From Pseudomonas hunanensis (GTDB taxonomy: Bacteria > Pseudomonadota > Gammaproteobacteria > Pseudomonadales > Pseudomonadaceae): DNA of 63,277 bases. Position 1 is the stretch's first letter, and each line of letters opens with the position of its first letter. The DNA lies in contig NZ_QJRC01000058.1 of the NCBI RefSeq assembly GCF_013393325.1, positions 1-63,277 on the forward strand, written 5' to 3'. Below are positions 52,691-62,004 of the stretch, piece by piece. The notes beneath the pieces are model-generated. The model made no database searches. It worked only from the letters and a program-made list of their open reading frames with translations, and had not been told where the DNA came from. The translations under genes were made by a program, and so were the position numbers.

Positions 52691-53479
52691 ATGATCGAGC
52701 GTTGCTTTCGCCGCGCCTTGCTACTGTTGTGCCTGTTGCCGCTGCCCCTGGCTGCGGTAGCGGATGATGCATGCCGACGGCTCACCGCGACCGGCAATCC
52801 TGAATACCCGCCGTACTTGTGGCGCGACCCGCAAAACCCCCAGCAATTGATCGGTGCCAATGCTGACCTGCTCAAGTACTTGGGCAAGCAGTTGGGGCTG
52901 GATATCGAAGTGGTTTACGGCGGGCCGTGGTCGCGAGCCCAGGAAGAGGTGCGCACCGGTCGGATCGATTTGCTGGCCGGGTATTTCCTGACCGAAGCAC
53001 GCCGGCTGCAGATGGACTTCATTGCCCCGCCATTCCTGCATACCCCCAGCGTGGTCTGGGTGCGCCAGGACAATGCCTTTGCCTACCGACAATGGGCCGA
53101 CCTCAAGGGCCATAAGGGCGGCACTCTGGTCAACAACAGCCATGGCCAGCAGTTCGATGAATACGCCCGGGCCAACCTAACCCTTGAAGCGGTGCCCAGC
53201 GCCCGGCAGGCGTTCGAGAAGCTGATGCACAAGCGCAGCGATTACGTGGTGTACGAGCAGTACCCTGGTATGGCGCTGGCGCGTACCTTGGGCATCGCAG
53301 CCACTGTGCAGGTGTTGCAGCCGCCAGTGTCCAGCGAAGGGTTGTACCTGGCGATTTCGCATGATTCGCCCTGTAACCTGCCGCAGTTGCGTGAGGCGCT
53401 GGCGCGGGAAATGGCGAAGATAGTTGCCGGAGCGCTGCCCGATCATTTGCTGAAGCAGAACCTGGAGCGGTGGCAGTAA
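52691..53479 (+). CDS. Periplasmic solute-binding protein family 3
   Basis: The 262-residue protein has a Sec signal peptide (LLLLCLLPLPLAAVADD) and a family-3 binding domain starting CRRLTATGNPEYPPYLWRD, like amino-acid receptors. Residues EEVRTGRIDLLAGYFLTEARRLQMDF follow the usual pattern of a ligand-contacting region. No transporter permease or ATPase adjoins it, so it may serve a distant ABC system or a sensor. It is convergent with the XdhC gene, 17 bases away. Confidence 0.85.
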   Translation: MIERCFRRALLLLCLLPLPLAAVADDACRRLTATGNPEYPPYLWRDPQNPQQLIGANADLLKYLGKQLGLDIEVVYGGPWSRAQEEVRTGRIDLLAGYFLTEARRLQMDFIAPPFLHTPSVVWVRQDNAFAYRQWADLKGHKGGTLVNNSHGQQFDEYARANLTLEAVPSARQAFEKLMHKRSDYVVYEQYPGMALARTLGIAATVQVLQPPVSSEGLYLAISHDSPCNLPQLREALAREMAKIVAGALPDHLLKQNLERWQ

Positions 53480-53496
53480 CGCGCAGGTGCGCGCTT

Positions 53497-54516
53497 CTAC
53501 AGGGACCGTGCCAATCGTTCTGCTTCCTTGGCTTGGGTGACGTTGACTGCCCCAGGCAAACTTACGTTGTTCTTCGCCGCGAGGATCTCGGCCATGACGC
53601 TGACTGCAATTTCCGCTGGGGTCTTGCTGCCGATGTAGATGCCAATCGGGCCGTGCAAGCGCCGCAGCGAAGCTTCGCTCTCACCGAAGTGCTCGATCAG
53701 CCGTTCACGGCGTAATTGGCTGTTGCGCCGCGAACCGATGGCGCCAATGTAGAACGCCGGGCTGTGCAACGCTTCGAGCAGGGCCAGATCATCCAGTTTT
53801 GGGTCGTGGCTGACGGCGACGATGGCGCTGCGAACGTCAGCGGCGAAGGCGCGGACCACGTCGTCTGGCATGCCAGGCAGCAAGTTGACCCCGGCAACAT
53901 TCCAGCCTGCCGTGTACTCCGGGCGCGGGTCGCACAGCGAAACGCTGAAACCGTTGAACAGGGCCATGGTGGCGAGGTACTCGGCCAGTGCGCCGGCACC
54001 GATCAGCAGCAGGCGGTAGCCTGGGCCGAGGGTGCTGAGCATGCGCTGGCCATCGAAGCTGAACAGTTCAGGCAAGCCCGTGGCGCAGAGGCTGGCTTCG
54101 CCGCTTCGCAGGTTCAGGTCACGGCGTACCAGGCTTGCGCGGTCGAGGCAGGCCAGCAGTTGTTCAAGGTGCTCCAGCGAAGGGGTGAACTCCAGCACCA
54201 GTTCGAGGGTACCTCCACAGGGCAGGCCGAAGCGGTGGGCCTCGTCGGCACTGACGCCATAGCGCACGACCTGGGGCTGGCTGGCGGGCATGCCGGGGCC
54301 TTCGTATGCACGGGTGTAGCGATGGATGAGGTCGTCCTCGATGCAGCCCCCGGAAACACTGCCGACCACTCGACCGTCACTGCGCAGGGCCATCATCGAG
54401 CCGACCGGGCGCGGGGATGAGCCCCAGGTGCGGGCGACCGTGGCGAGCAGGGCGCGGTGGCCGGCTGCAAGCCAGTCACGGGTAGTGCGCAGGACCAGCA
54501 GGTCGATGCTTTCCAT
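53497..54516 (-). CDS. XdhC family molybdenum-cofactor maturation protein
   Basis: The 339-residue protein has an XdhC_CoxI domain (VARTWGSSPRPVGSMMALRSDG, then GSVSGGCIEDDL) and a C-terminal Rossmann domain (LLIGAGALAEYLATMALFNG, IGAIGSRRN). XdhC proteins hold and modify the molybdenum cofactor before insertion into xanthine oxidase-family enzymes. It is the last gene of the iorA-iorB-cytochrome operon and probably matures IorB. GGAG precedes the start. Confidence 0.92.
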   Translation of the reverse strand: MESIDLLVLRTTRDWLAAGHRALLATVARTWGSSPRPVGSMMALRSDGRVVGSVSGGCIEDDLIHRYTRAYEGPGMPASQPQVVRYGVSADEAHRFGLPCGGTLELVLEFTPSLEHLEQLLACLDRASLVRRDLNLRSGEASLCATGLPELFSFDGQRMLSTLGPGYRLLLIGAGALAEYLATMALFNGFSVSLCDPRPEYTAGWNVAGVNLLPGMPDDVVRAFAADVRSAIVAVSHDPKLDDLALLEALHSPAFYIGAIGSRRNSQLRRERLIEHFGESEASLRRLHGPIGIYIGSKTPAEIAVSVMAEILAAKNNVSLPGAVNVTQAKEAERLARSL

Positions 54517-54555
54517 TGGGGCTCCATTAACCTAGGTGTTCAAAAATTGTCCGAT

Positions 54556-55917
54556 TCAGCGCATATGCAAGATGATCGGGCTGCTACTGGCCGGGTCGGT
54601 ATGCCCTCGCAGCTTGCCCACTGCTTGCGCGTTCACCGCGCCACCCTGGTTACCCCATGCCGTACGCACGAAGCTCAGCACTTCGGCAATCTCCTGATCA
54701 CTCATCTGTTCGCGAAAAGCCGGCATGCGATAGGCATCCGGCACCCCGGCAGCCACCACCCGCTGCGAACCGTTGAGGGTGATATTGATGGCCGAGGCAT
54801 CCTCCCTGGCCAGTGCCGAGGTTGCCCCGGCCAACGGCGGCATCCATTCGGCCTGGCCTTTGCCGTCCAGGCCGTGGCAGGAGGCGCAGCGGGTCACATA
54901 GGCATGCGCCCCAGGGCTGTCGAGCTGCGCAGCTGCCGATTCGGCCCGGTATTGCCACGGCGCGCCGTCACGCTGTGGGTCACCGGGCAGGGCCTTCAGG
55001 TAGTGGGCGATGGCGGCCAGGTCATCGTCATGCATGAATTGCGTGGAGTTGTTGAACGCCTCGGTCATCGAACCAAATACCACGGCATGCCGGTTGCGCC
55101 CGGTCTTCAGAAACTGCGCAATCTCAGCCTCGCTCCAGCGCCCCAGCCCGGTGTTGTGGTCGGCGCGCAGGCTAGGTGCGTACCAGCCGTCGAGCAAGGC
55201 GCCAGCCAGGAACGGCTTGCCACTGTCATCCAGTGCCTTCTCGTTGAGCGCCAGGCCGCGCGGTGTATGGCAACTGCCGCAGTGGCCAGGCCCCTGGACG
55301 ATGTAGGCGCCACGGTTCCATTGCGCATCTTGCCCGGCCTTGTCGGCGTAAGGCGTTGTGGCAGCGAACAGCCCGTTCCACAAGGCGATTGGCCAGCGCA
55401 GGTTCAGTGGCCAGGGGATGTCGCTGGCCAGGTTGGTCTGCTGCACCGGTTGCACGCTGTGCATGAAAAAGGCGTACAGCGCCTTTACATCGTCATCAGT
55501 GAGCTTGGCATAGGACGGGTAGGGCATCGCCGGGTACAGCCGTCGACCACCGGGCGCGACACCTTGGCGCACGGCGCGGTCGAAGTCGGCCAGGCTGTAG
55601 TTGCCGATACCCTTGTCGCGATCGGGAGTGATGTTGGTGGCGTGGATTGCCCCCAGTGGGGTGGCCATCTCCAGCCCGCCGGCAAACGGTTTGCCGTCTG
55701 GCAGGCTGTGGCAGGCCACGCAGTCGCTAAGCCGGGCCACGTACTCGCCGCGGCTGATCAGCGCCGGGTCGGCTTCGGTGGCCTGCGCCTGCGCCTGGGC
55801 CTGGGCTTCGGCGAACGGCGAAGCAGGCTCACGGGTGACATACCAGGCCAGCAGGCCTGCCGCGACCAGGCACGGCAGCGCCAGCCAGCCAGCGGTTCTT
55901 GCGAAACGATGGGTCAT
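54556..55917 (-). CDS. Triheme cytochrome c subunit
   Basis: The 453-residue protein has an N-terminal membrane anchor (WLALPCLVAAGLLAWYV) and three heme motifs: CVACH (Cys66-His70), CGSCH in the middle and CASCH in the last third. It resembles the cytochrome subunit of membrane alcohol dehydrogenases and should carry electrons from the molybdenum enzyme to quinone or a terminal oxidase. An Ala-Gln repeat (AEAQAQAQAQATEA) follows the anchor. It lies 18 bases after iorB. Confidence 0.9.
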   Translation of the reverse strand: MTHRFARTAGWLALPCLVAAGLLAWYVTREPASPFAEAQAQAQAQATEADPALISRGEYVARLSDCVACHSLPDGKPFAGGLEMATPLGAIHATNITPDRDKGIGNYSLADFDRAVRQGVAPGGRRLYPAMPYPSYAKLTDDDVKALYAFFMHSVQPVQQTNLASDIPWPLNLRWPIALWNGLFAATTPYADKAGQDAQWNRGAYIVQGPGHCGSCHTPRGLALNEKALDDSGKPFLAGALLDGWYAPSLRADHNTGLGRWSEAEIAQFLKTGRNRHAVVFGSMTEAFNNSTQFMHDDDLAAIAHYLKALPGDPQRDGAPWQYRAESAAAQLDSPGAHAYVTRCASCHGLDGKGQAEWMPPLAGATSALAREDASAINITLNGSQRVVAAGVPDAYRMPAFREQMSDQEIAEVLSFVRTAWGNQGGAVNAQAVGKLRGHTDPASSSPIILHMR

Positions 55918-55935
55918 GGGGCGTCCCTTGTGCGA

Positions 55936-58185
55936 TCAGCTGAAGGTATGGCGGCTCAATGGCAAGCTGCGTACGCGCTGGCCGGTGAGCTGCGCGACCG
56001 CGTTGGCCACCGCCGGGGCCACGGCCGGCAACGGTGGTTCGCCAATGCCGCCCATCTTCGCCCCGCTTTCGACGATGCGCACATGCACCCGGGCCATGCG
56101 CGCAGGCGGCAGGATCGGGTACAGGTCGTAATTGCGCGCGCGCGGCTTGCCGTCCACGTACACCGCTTCTTCCACCAGCGTCTGCGACAGGCCAAGGGCG
56201 ACGGCGCCGTTGACCTGGTGCTCGATGATCGCCGGGTTGACGATGCTGCCTGGGTCGATGGCCTGCCAGATGTCGTGCACCTTGACCTGGCCGTTGTCGA
56301 TGGACACCTCGGCAATGACCGCAGCCTCCGAGCCGAACGGTGAGGCCATGGCCACACCGCGTGCGCGCTTGCTACCGTCTTCGGCGGTGAACGGCCCACG
56401 CTTCCAGCCACCGGACAAGTCGGCGACCGCGTTCAGCAGGTGGGTCAGGCGTGGGTTGTCGCGCAGCAGGTGAAGGCGCAGTTCGAACGGGTCTTTGCCG
56501 CCTTTGTCAGCCAGCTCGTCGAGGAATGACTCGTAGAAGAAGTCGTTCAGCGAATTGCCCACAGAGCGCCAGTAGCCGAGCATGGCTGGGCCTTTGACGT
56601 AGATCTGGGCGATGCGCTTGTTGGCGATGGCGTAGGCCTTGCCCGACAGCCCCTCAAGCGCGGTCGGGTCGATCTTGTCCCCCTGTTTGCCTGCGATGGC
56701 CTCGGTTGGGCCTTCGGTGGCGCTTATCGCTTCGAGGGCCACTGGCATGCCGTCGGCATCCAGCCCGGCGCGGAACTTCACCACGGCAACCGGGCGCAGT
56801 ACATCACGCAGGAACTCTTCTTCGCGGCTCCAGATAAGCTTTACCGGCCGGCCAACGGCTTTGGCCAACGCAATGGCCTGCGGGTAAGGGTTGGCCGAGT
56901 CGTACAGGAAATGCCGGCCAAAGAACCCGCCCAGTAGCGGCGAGTGCAGGTTGATCTGTGCAGGCTCCAGGCCGGTGCGCTTGGCAATGTCATCACGGAA
57001 CATGTCCGGGGCCTGGTTGGGCAGCCAGACGTCCAGGGTGCCGTCCGGGTTGAAGCGGGCGAGGGCGGACGGCGGCTCGAGCTGGGCATGGTTGAGGTAT
57101 TGATTGTGATAGCTGGCCTCGACCTTGGTCTTGGCATTGCTCAGGGCGCTGGCCACATCACCTTCATTTTCTTCATCACGGGCCGGGCCCTCGACCGTGG
57201 CGAGGTGTTCGCGCCAGGCGTCGCTGGAAAAGTCGGCCGGCATCGGCCGAACCTTGCTGTCGGCGGTTGGCTCTTTCCAGTCCACTTGAAGCGCCTCCAC
57301 CGCACGCTTGGCGTGCCACCAGCGTTCTGCGACCACGGCCACGGCGCCCGGCAGCTGATGCACCGAATGCACGCCTTTCATGGCCTTGACCTGGTCTTCG
57401 TTGCGCAAGCTGCCCACGGTCATGCCCAAGCGTGGCGCATGCTGCACGGCGGCGTGGAGCATGCCGTCGACCTTGATGTCGATGCAGTACTGGGCCTTGC
57501 CAGTGGATTTGTCATAAGCATCCAGGCGGCGTACGGGCTTGCCGATCCAGCGAAACTGGCTGGGGTCGCGCAATTTGACGCTGGCCGGGTCGGGCACGGG
57601 CAGGTCCATGGCGCGCCCCGCCAGTTCTCCGTAGGGTATGGAGCGGCCAGTCGTGGTATGTACCACGTTACCCGGCGTGGTTGAAAGCTCATCGACCGGC
57701 ACGCCCAGCTGTTCGGCGCCCGCCTGCAGCAGCATGGCTCGGGCGAGGGCGCCCAGGCGGCGCATGGTCGGATAGCTCATGCGTACCGACATGCTGCCGC
57801 CGGTAATGCGCATGCCGTTTTCCATCACCACGTAGGCTTCGCCCGGTGGTGCGCTGTCGACCACGAAATGAGCCGGGTCGACGTCAAGTTCTTCACCGAC
57901 GATCTGTGCCATGGCGGTAAACGGGCCTTGCCCACCTTCCATGAAGGGGCTGAGCAGGCGTACCGTGCCGTCTGGGCGAATTTCCAGAAACGCCGGCACC
58001 TGGGTGCCGCGCTCAGCAGTTGCCGCCGCTGCAGCTTGCACGCGAGCCGAGCCCATGGGCAGGCCGAAGCCCAGTACCAGGGCACCGACTGCGGTGCTGG
58101 CCAGAAAGCGCCGACGCGACAGGTTGACCGTTTCGCCCAGTTGCAACCTGTGCAGTTCGGCGAGGGTATCGACGGGCGTGTTCAT
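55936..58185 (-). CDS. iorB: Isoquinoline 1-oxidoreductase-type molybdopterin subunit
   Basis: The 749-residue xanthine oxidase-family subunit has a Tat signal (LSRRRFLASTAVG, about 23-35), so the enzyme acts in the periplasm. Molybdopterin-binding segments include FMEGGQGPFTAMAQIVGEELDVD, AQLEPPSALARF and a late GGIGEPPLPAVAPAVANA, which carries the Glu next to the Mo centre. Members hydroxylate N-heterocycles, nicotinate or aldehydes with water as oxygen source. It starts one base inside the iorA stop. Substrate unknown. Confidence 0.9.
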   Translation of the reverse strand: MNTPVDTLAELHRLQLGETVNLSRRRFLASTAVGALVLGFGLPMGSARVQAAAAATAERGTQVPAFLEIRPDGTVRLLSPFMEGGQGPFTAMAQIVGEELDVDPAHFVVDSAPPGEAYVVMENGMRITGGSMSVRMSYPTMRRLGALARAMLLQAGAEQLGVPVDELSTTPGNVVHTTTGRSIPYGELAGRAMDLPVPDPASVKLRDPSQFRWIGKPVRRLDAYDKSTGKAQYCIDIKVDGMLHAAVQHAPRLGMTVGSLRNEDQVKAMKGVHSVHQLPGAVAVVAERWWHAKRAVEALQVDWKEPTADSKVRPMPADFSSDAWREHLATVEGPARDEENEGDVASALSNAKTKVEASYHNQYLNHAQLEPPSALARFNPDGTLDVWLPNQAPDMFRDDIAKRTGLEPAQINLHSPLLGGFFGRHFLYDSANPYPQAIALAKAVGRPVKLIWSREEEFLRDVLRPVAVVKFRAGLDADGMPVALEAISATEGPTEAIAGKQGDKIDPTALEGLSGKAYAIANKRIAQIYVKGPAMLGYWRSVGNSLNDFFYESFLDELADKGGKDPFELRLHLLRDNPRLTHLLNAVADLSGGWKRGPFTAEDGSKRARGVAMASPFGSEAAVIAEVSIDNGQVKVHDIWQAIDPGSIVNPAIIEHQVNGAVALGLSQTLVEEAVYVDGKPRARNYDLYPILPPARMARVHVRIVESGAKMGGIGEPPLPAVAPAVANAVAQLTGQRVRSLPLSRHTFS

Positions 58186-58640
58186 CAGGCCTGCTCCCCT
58201 TGGGCCAGATCATGCACGGCGGCATGGATGGCGTTGTAGGTGCCGCAGCGGCACAGGTTGACCATGGCTGCATCGATCTGCGCATCGCTAGGCTTGGGCG
58301 TGTGCTTTAGCAGCGCAGTGGCTGCCATCACCTGGCCAGACTGGCAGTAGCCGCATTGGGCCACCTGGTGCTCGACCCAGGCGGCGACCACGCGTTTGCC
58401 GACGGCATCGGCCTCGATCGCCTCGATGGTGGTGACCTCGCGGCCGACCACACCTGCCACCGGGGTGACGCAGGCGCGCACCACGTTGCCATCCACCAGC
58501 ACCGAACAGGCGCCGCACTGGGCCAGGCCGCAGCCGTATTTGGTGCCGGTCAGCCCCAGGTCATCGCGGATCACCCACAGCAAGGGCGTGTCGGCGTCCG
58601 CCTCGACCTGATAGGTCTTCTGGTTGATGCGTAGTTCCAT
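58185..58640 (-). CDS. iorA: [2Fe-2S] subunit of the molybdenum hydroxylase
   Basis: The 151-residue electron-transfer subunit has a plant-type [2Fe-2S] site ([16 protein letters not shown], with a further Cys at VRAC) and a second C-terminal [2Fe-2S] site (CGYCQSGQ and CRCGTY). It pairs with IorB to pass electrons from the Mo centre to the triheme cytochrome. It has no signal peptide; export is expected as a complex using IorB's Tat signal. It heads a four-gene operon. Confidence 0.92.
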   Translation of the reverse strand: MELRINQKTYQVEADADTPLLWVIRDDLGLTGTKYGCGLAQCGACSVLVDGNVVRACVTPVAGVVGREVTTIEAIEADAVGKRVVAAWVEHQVAQCGYCQSGQVMAATALLKHTPKPSDAQIDAAMVNLCRCGTYNAIHAAVHDLAQGEQA

Positions 58641-58898
58641 GGTTCACCTGCCAGTCATCGGTTGCTGTCGCGTTGTTTTTTTCAGTGCGGGAATACGTTG
58701 TTCCCCAGAGAAGAAACGCTAGCACAGGGGGATGACCGCTGGTCTGGTGTCGGGGCGAGGTTCAGAGGATCAGGCAAGCAATCCGGTGGAATGCGCAAGG
58801 GCGTGAAGGGGTGGGGCAGGTAAACAGGACTTCCGTTGTGAAAACCCGGATAATGCCGGCCAATTTCGTTTTGCACGCTTAAATCACGGTAAATCCGC
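58641..58898. other. Divergent intergenic region
   Basis: The 258 bases between iorA and the YcaO gene should hold both promoters. GGATAAT at 58848-58854 is a possible -10 for the YcaO gene. I see no other structure. Confidence 0.35.
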
Positions 58899-61085
58899 AT
58901 GGAAATCAAGGTCAATTTTCTCGACAATCTCCGTCTCGAAGCCAAGTTCGACGACTTCACGGTGATCGCCGATCAACCGATCCGCTACAAAGGCGACGGT
59001 TCGGCCCCAGGCCCGTTCGACTATTTCCTGGCGTCTTCGGCCTTGTGCGCGGCTTACTTCGTCAAACTGTACTGCCAGACCCGCGACATCCCCACCGAAA
59101 ACATTCGCCTGTCGCAGAACAACATCGTCGACCCGGAAAACCGCTACAACCAGATCTTCAAGATCCAGGTCGAGTTGCCCGAGGATATTTCCGAGAAGGA
59201 CCGCCAGGGCATCCTGCGCTCCATCGACCGCTGCACTGTCAAGAAGGTGGTGCAGACCGGCCCCGAGTTCGTGATCGAAGTGGTCGATAACCTCGATGCT
59301 GACGCCCAGGGCTTGCTGATGCCGGTGTCGGACACCAGCACCTACATCCCCGGCAAGGACCTGCCGCTGGAGCAGACCATCGCCAACATGTCAGGCATTC
59401 TCGCCGGGCTGGGGATGAAGATCGAAATCGCCTCGTGGCGCAATATCGTGCCCAACGTCTGGTCGCTGCACGTGCGCGACGCGCAGTCGCCGATGTGCTT
59501 CACCAACGGCAAGGGTGCCACCAAGGAAGCCGCGCTGGCCTCGGCACTGGGTGAGTTCATCGAGCGCCTTAACTGCAACTTCTTCTATAACGACCAGTTC
59601 TGGGGCGAAGACCTGGCCAATGCGCCGTTCGTGCATTACCCCAACGAGCAGTGGTTCAAACCGGGCCCGCGCGATGCGTTGCCGGCCGAGATCCTCGACG
59701 AGCATTGTCTGGAGGTCTACAACCCTGACGGCGAATTGCGTGGTTCGCACCTGTACGACACCAACTCGGGCAACAAAGCGCGGGGCATTTGCTCGCTGCC
59801 GTTCGTGCGTCAGTCCGACCAGCAAGTGGTGTACTTCCCGTCCAACCTGATCGAAAACCTGTTCCTCAGCAATGGCATGAGCGCCGGCAACACCCTGGCC
59901 GAGGCGCAGGTGCAGTGCCTGTCGGAAATCTTCGAGCGCGCCGTCAAGCGCGAAATCCTGGAAGGCGAGCTGTGCCTGCCGGACGTGCCGCAGGAGGTGC
60001 TGGCCAAGTACCCGGCGATCGTCGCCGGCATTCAGGGGCTGGAAGAGCAGGGCTTCCCGGTACTGGTCAAGGATGCGTCGTTGGGTGGCGAGTTCCCGGT
60101 CATGTGCGTGACGCTGATGAACCCGCGCACGGGCGGTGTGTTTGCCTCGTTCGGCGCACACCCAAGCCTGGAAGTGGCGCTGGAGCGTAGCCTCACCGAG
60201 CTGCTGCAGGGCCGCAGCTTCGAAGGCCTGAACGACCTGCCGCAACCGACCTTCGAAAGCCACGCGCTGACCGAGCCGAACAACTTCGTCGAGCACTTCA
60301 TCGACTCCAGCGGCGTGGTGTCATGGCGCTTCTTCAGCGCCAAGGCCGACTTCGAGTTCGTCGAGTGGGACTTCTCCGGCCACGGCGAGAACTCCAACCA
60401 ACAGGAGGCCGCGACGCTGTTCGGCATCCTAGAGGCGCTGGGCAAGGAAGTGTACATGGCGGTGTACGACAATCTGGGCGCCACTGCTTGTCGCATTCTG
60501 GTGCCGGGCTACTCGGAAATCTACCCGGTCGAGGACCTGATCTGGGACAACACCAACCGTGCCTTGTCGTTCCGTGCCGACATCCTCAACTTGCACAGCC
60601 TCGACAGCCGCTCACTGAAGCTGCTGCTCAAGCGCCTGGACAACTGCGATGTGGATGACTACACCACCATCACCACGCTGATCGGCGTGGAGTTCGACGA
60701 GAACACCGTGTGGGGCCAACTGACCATCCTTGAGCTGAAACTGCTGATCTGCCTGGCGGTACAGCGCTTCGAGGATGCCAAGGAACTGGTCGAGGCGTTC
60801 CTGCAGTTCAACGACAACACCGTCGAGCGCGGCCTGTTCTACCAGGCGCTGAACGTGGTGCTGGAAGTGCAGTTGGATGACGAACTGGAGATGGAGGACT
60901 ACGAAGCCAACTTCCGCCGCATGTTCGGCAACGCGCGCATGGACGCGGTGCTGGGTTCGGTGGACGGCAGCGTGCGCTTCCATGGCCTGACCCCGACGAG
61001 CATGAAGCTCGAAGGGCTTGATCGCCACTTGCGCTTGATCGAGAGCTACAAGAAGCTGCACGCGGCGCGGGCCAAGTTTGCCTGA
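58899..61085 (+). CDS. ycaO: OsmC-YcaO fusion protein
   Basis: In this 728-residue protein, residues 1-145 form an OsmC-like domain (GPFDYFLASSALCAAYFVKLYC; Cys50 and Cys60 are candidate redox residues). From about 147 (STYIPGKDLPLEQ) it aligns with E. coli YcaO along its length, including CFTNGKGATKEAALASALGEFIERL and NGMSAGNTLAEAQVQCLSEIFER, the ATP/Mg-binding region of YcaO. A helical C-terminal part from about 570 is shared with E. coli YcaO. E. coli YcaO supports RimO-dependent methylthiolation of ribosomal protein S12. Adding an OsmC domain suggests a thiol role. Confidence 0.88.
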   Translation: MEIKVNFLDNLRLEAKFDDFTVIADQPIRYKGDGSAPGPFDYFLASSALCAAYFVKLYCQTRDIPTENIRLSQNNIVDPENRYNQIFKIQVELPEDISEKDRQGILRSIDRCTVKKVVQTGPEFVIEVVDNLDADAQGLLMPVSDTSTYIPGKDLPLEQTIANMSGILAGLGMKIEIASWRNIVPNVWSLHVRDAQSPMCFTNGKGATKEAALASALGEFIERLNCNFFYNDQFWGEDLANAPFVHYPNEQWFKPGPRDALPAEILDEHCLEVYNPDGELRGSHLYDTNSGNKARGICSLPFVRQSDQQVVYFPSNLIENLFLSNGMSAGNTLAEAQVQCLSEIFERAVKREILEGELCLPDVPQEVLAKYPAIVAGIQGLEEQGFPVLVKDASLGGEFPVMCVTLMNPRTGGVFASFGAHPSLEVALERSLTELLQGRSFEGLNDLPQPTFESHALTEPNNFVEHFIDSSGVVSWRFFSAKADFEFVEWDFSGHGENSNQQEAATLFGILEALGKEVYMAVYDNLGATACRILVPGYSEIYPVEDLIWDNTNRALSFRADILNLHSLDSRSLKLLLKRLDNCDVDDYTTITTLIGVEFDENTVWGQLTILELKLLICLAVQRFEDAKELVEAFLQFNDNTVERGLFYQALNVVLEVQLDDELEMEDYEANFRRMFGNARMDAVLGSVDGSVRFHGLTPTSMKLEGLDRHLRLIESYKKLHAARAKFA

Positions 61086-61108
61086 TAACCGCCGCCCTCA
61101 AGCGTCGC

Positions 61109-62002
61109 TCATACGCGCCTTTTTTGGGTTGAAGGTGCTGGAGCTTCCTCGAACGCTTCTGGGGGCGGTGGCGCCGCTCGGACGTTGAACAGGCGGCAGA
61201 TGCCGTACCAGCAGATGGCGACGGTGAGGTTATAGGGGAACAGCACGGCCCAGAACGGCAATTGCCAGTTCTTTTTGCCCTGCATTTCACCGGGCTCACC
61301 GGTTCGCCAAGGAGCGTAGTGGCGCCAGGCTTCGGCTGGGGTCAGGCAGATGGCGTGCAGCGGCTTGTGCCACCAGTTGGGCTCGCCAGGCGGGGGGAGT
61401 TTGTCCGGGCCGTGAGCCATGAAATGGCGGAGGTATTCCCAGACTTCGGCGACGTGTCTGACGCCAGGCTCCGTGGGTTCGTTGCTGTCGACCCATAGGC
61501 AGTCTTTTTGGTGGAGGCTGCCATCTGCCCGGCGAGGGGCGAAGGCGAGGGCGTAGCTGGTGCTGAACGATGAGCCGCCGTTTTCGGTGCGTTTGAAAAG
61601 GCCTCCGCCCGTGTTGCTCCACTCAAAGACAAATAGTTTACTCAACCGCTGATAGTAAATTTTCTGAGTTGATCGGTTGAAGCATAAGCTTGATAAGCGT
61701 TTTATGAAATATATTCGATAGGCTAAAAACGGGAGGAAGATGAAAGGTCCAATTACTGTGAGGATGATAAAGGTATAGCTAAAGGTGTATGGGTCCCATG
61801 CTTCGCTGGATAGTAGGTATGGGTAGAAGAAGATAATCGACGCGACAATCATTGCGCAGTAAATCTTTCCCATAAATACAGAGTCTGTTACCCAGGGGTT
61901 TCGCAGGGTTAAAGTTTTACTTGATAAGTTTAATAGCTGTCCGCCAATAGCAGGTTTGTGCCCGGAGTCTGTGGTTGGATTGAATAGCCAGATGGTCGCC
62001 AT
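61109..62002 (-). CDS. DUF6708 family membrane protein (T6SS-associated)
   Basis: The 297-residue protein has membrane helices near 46-64, 74-100 and 255-275 and a soluble middle domain (GGGLFKRTENGGSSFSTSYALAF, then WVDSNEPTEPGVRHVAEVWEYLRHFM). This is the pattern I associate with DUF6708 proteins next to type VI secretion effectors. It starts two bases after the effector gene stop, so it is co-transcribed with it; immunity or accessory functions are both possible. The 61620-62000 stretch is AT-rich. Confidence 0.7.
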   Translation of the reverse strand: MATIWLFNPTTDSGHKPAIGGQLLNLSSKTLTLRNPWVTDSVFMGKIYCAMIVASIIFFYPYLLSSEAWDPYTFSYTFIILTVIGPFIFLPFLAYRIYFIKRLSSLCFNRSTQKIYYQRLSKLFVFEWSNTGGGLFKRTENGGSSFSTSYALAFAPRRADGSLHQKDCLWVDSNEPTEPGVRHVAEVWEYLRHFMAHGPDKLPPPGEPNWWHKPLHAICLTPAEAWRHYAPWRTGEPGEMQGKKNWQLPFWAVLFPYNLTVAICWYGICRLFNVRAAPPPPEAFEEAPAPSTQKRRV

Positions 62003-62004
62003 GC

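Noticed and set aside
54457..56343. A 628-codon plus-strand frame opposite the cytochrome c and IorB genes
   Set aside because: Three heme motifs and the IorB fold on the other strand show which strand is coding; this is a shadow frame.
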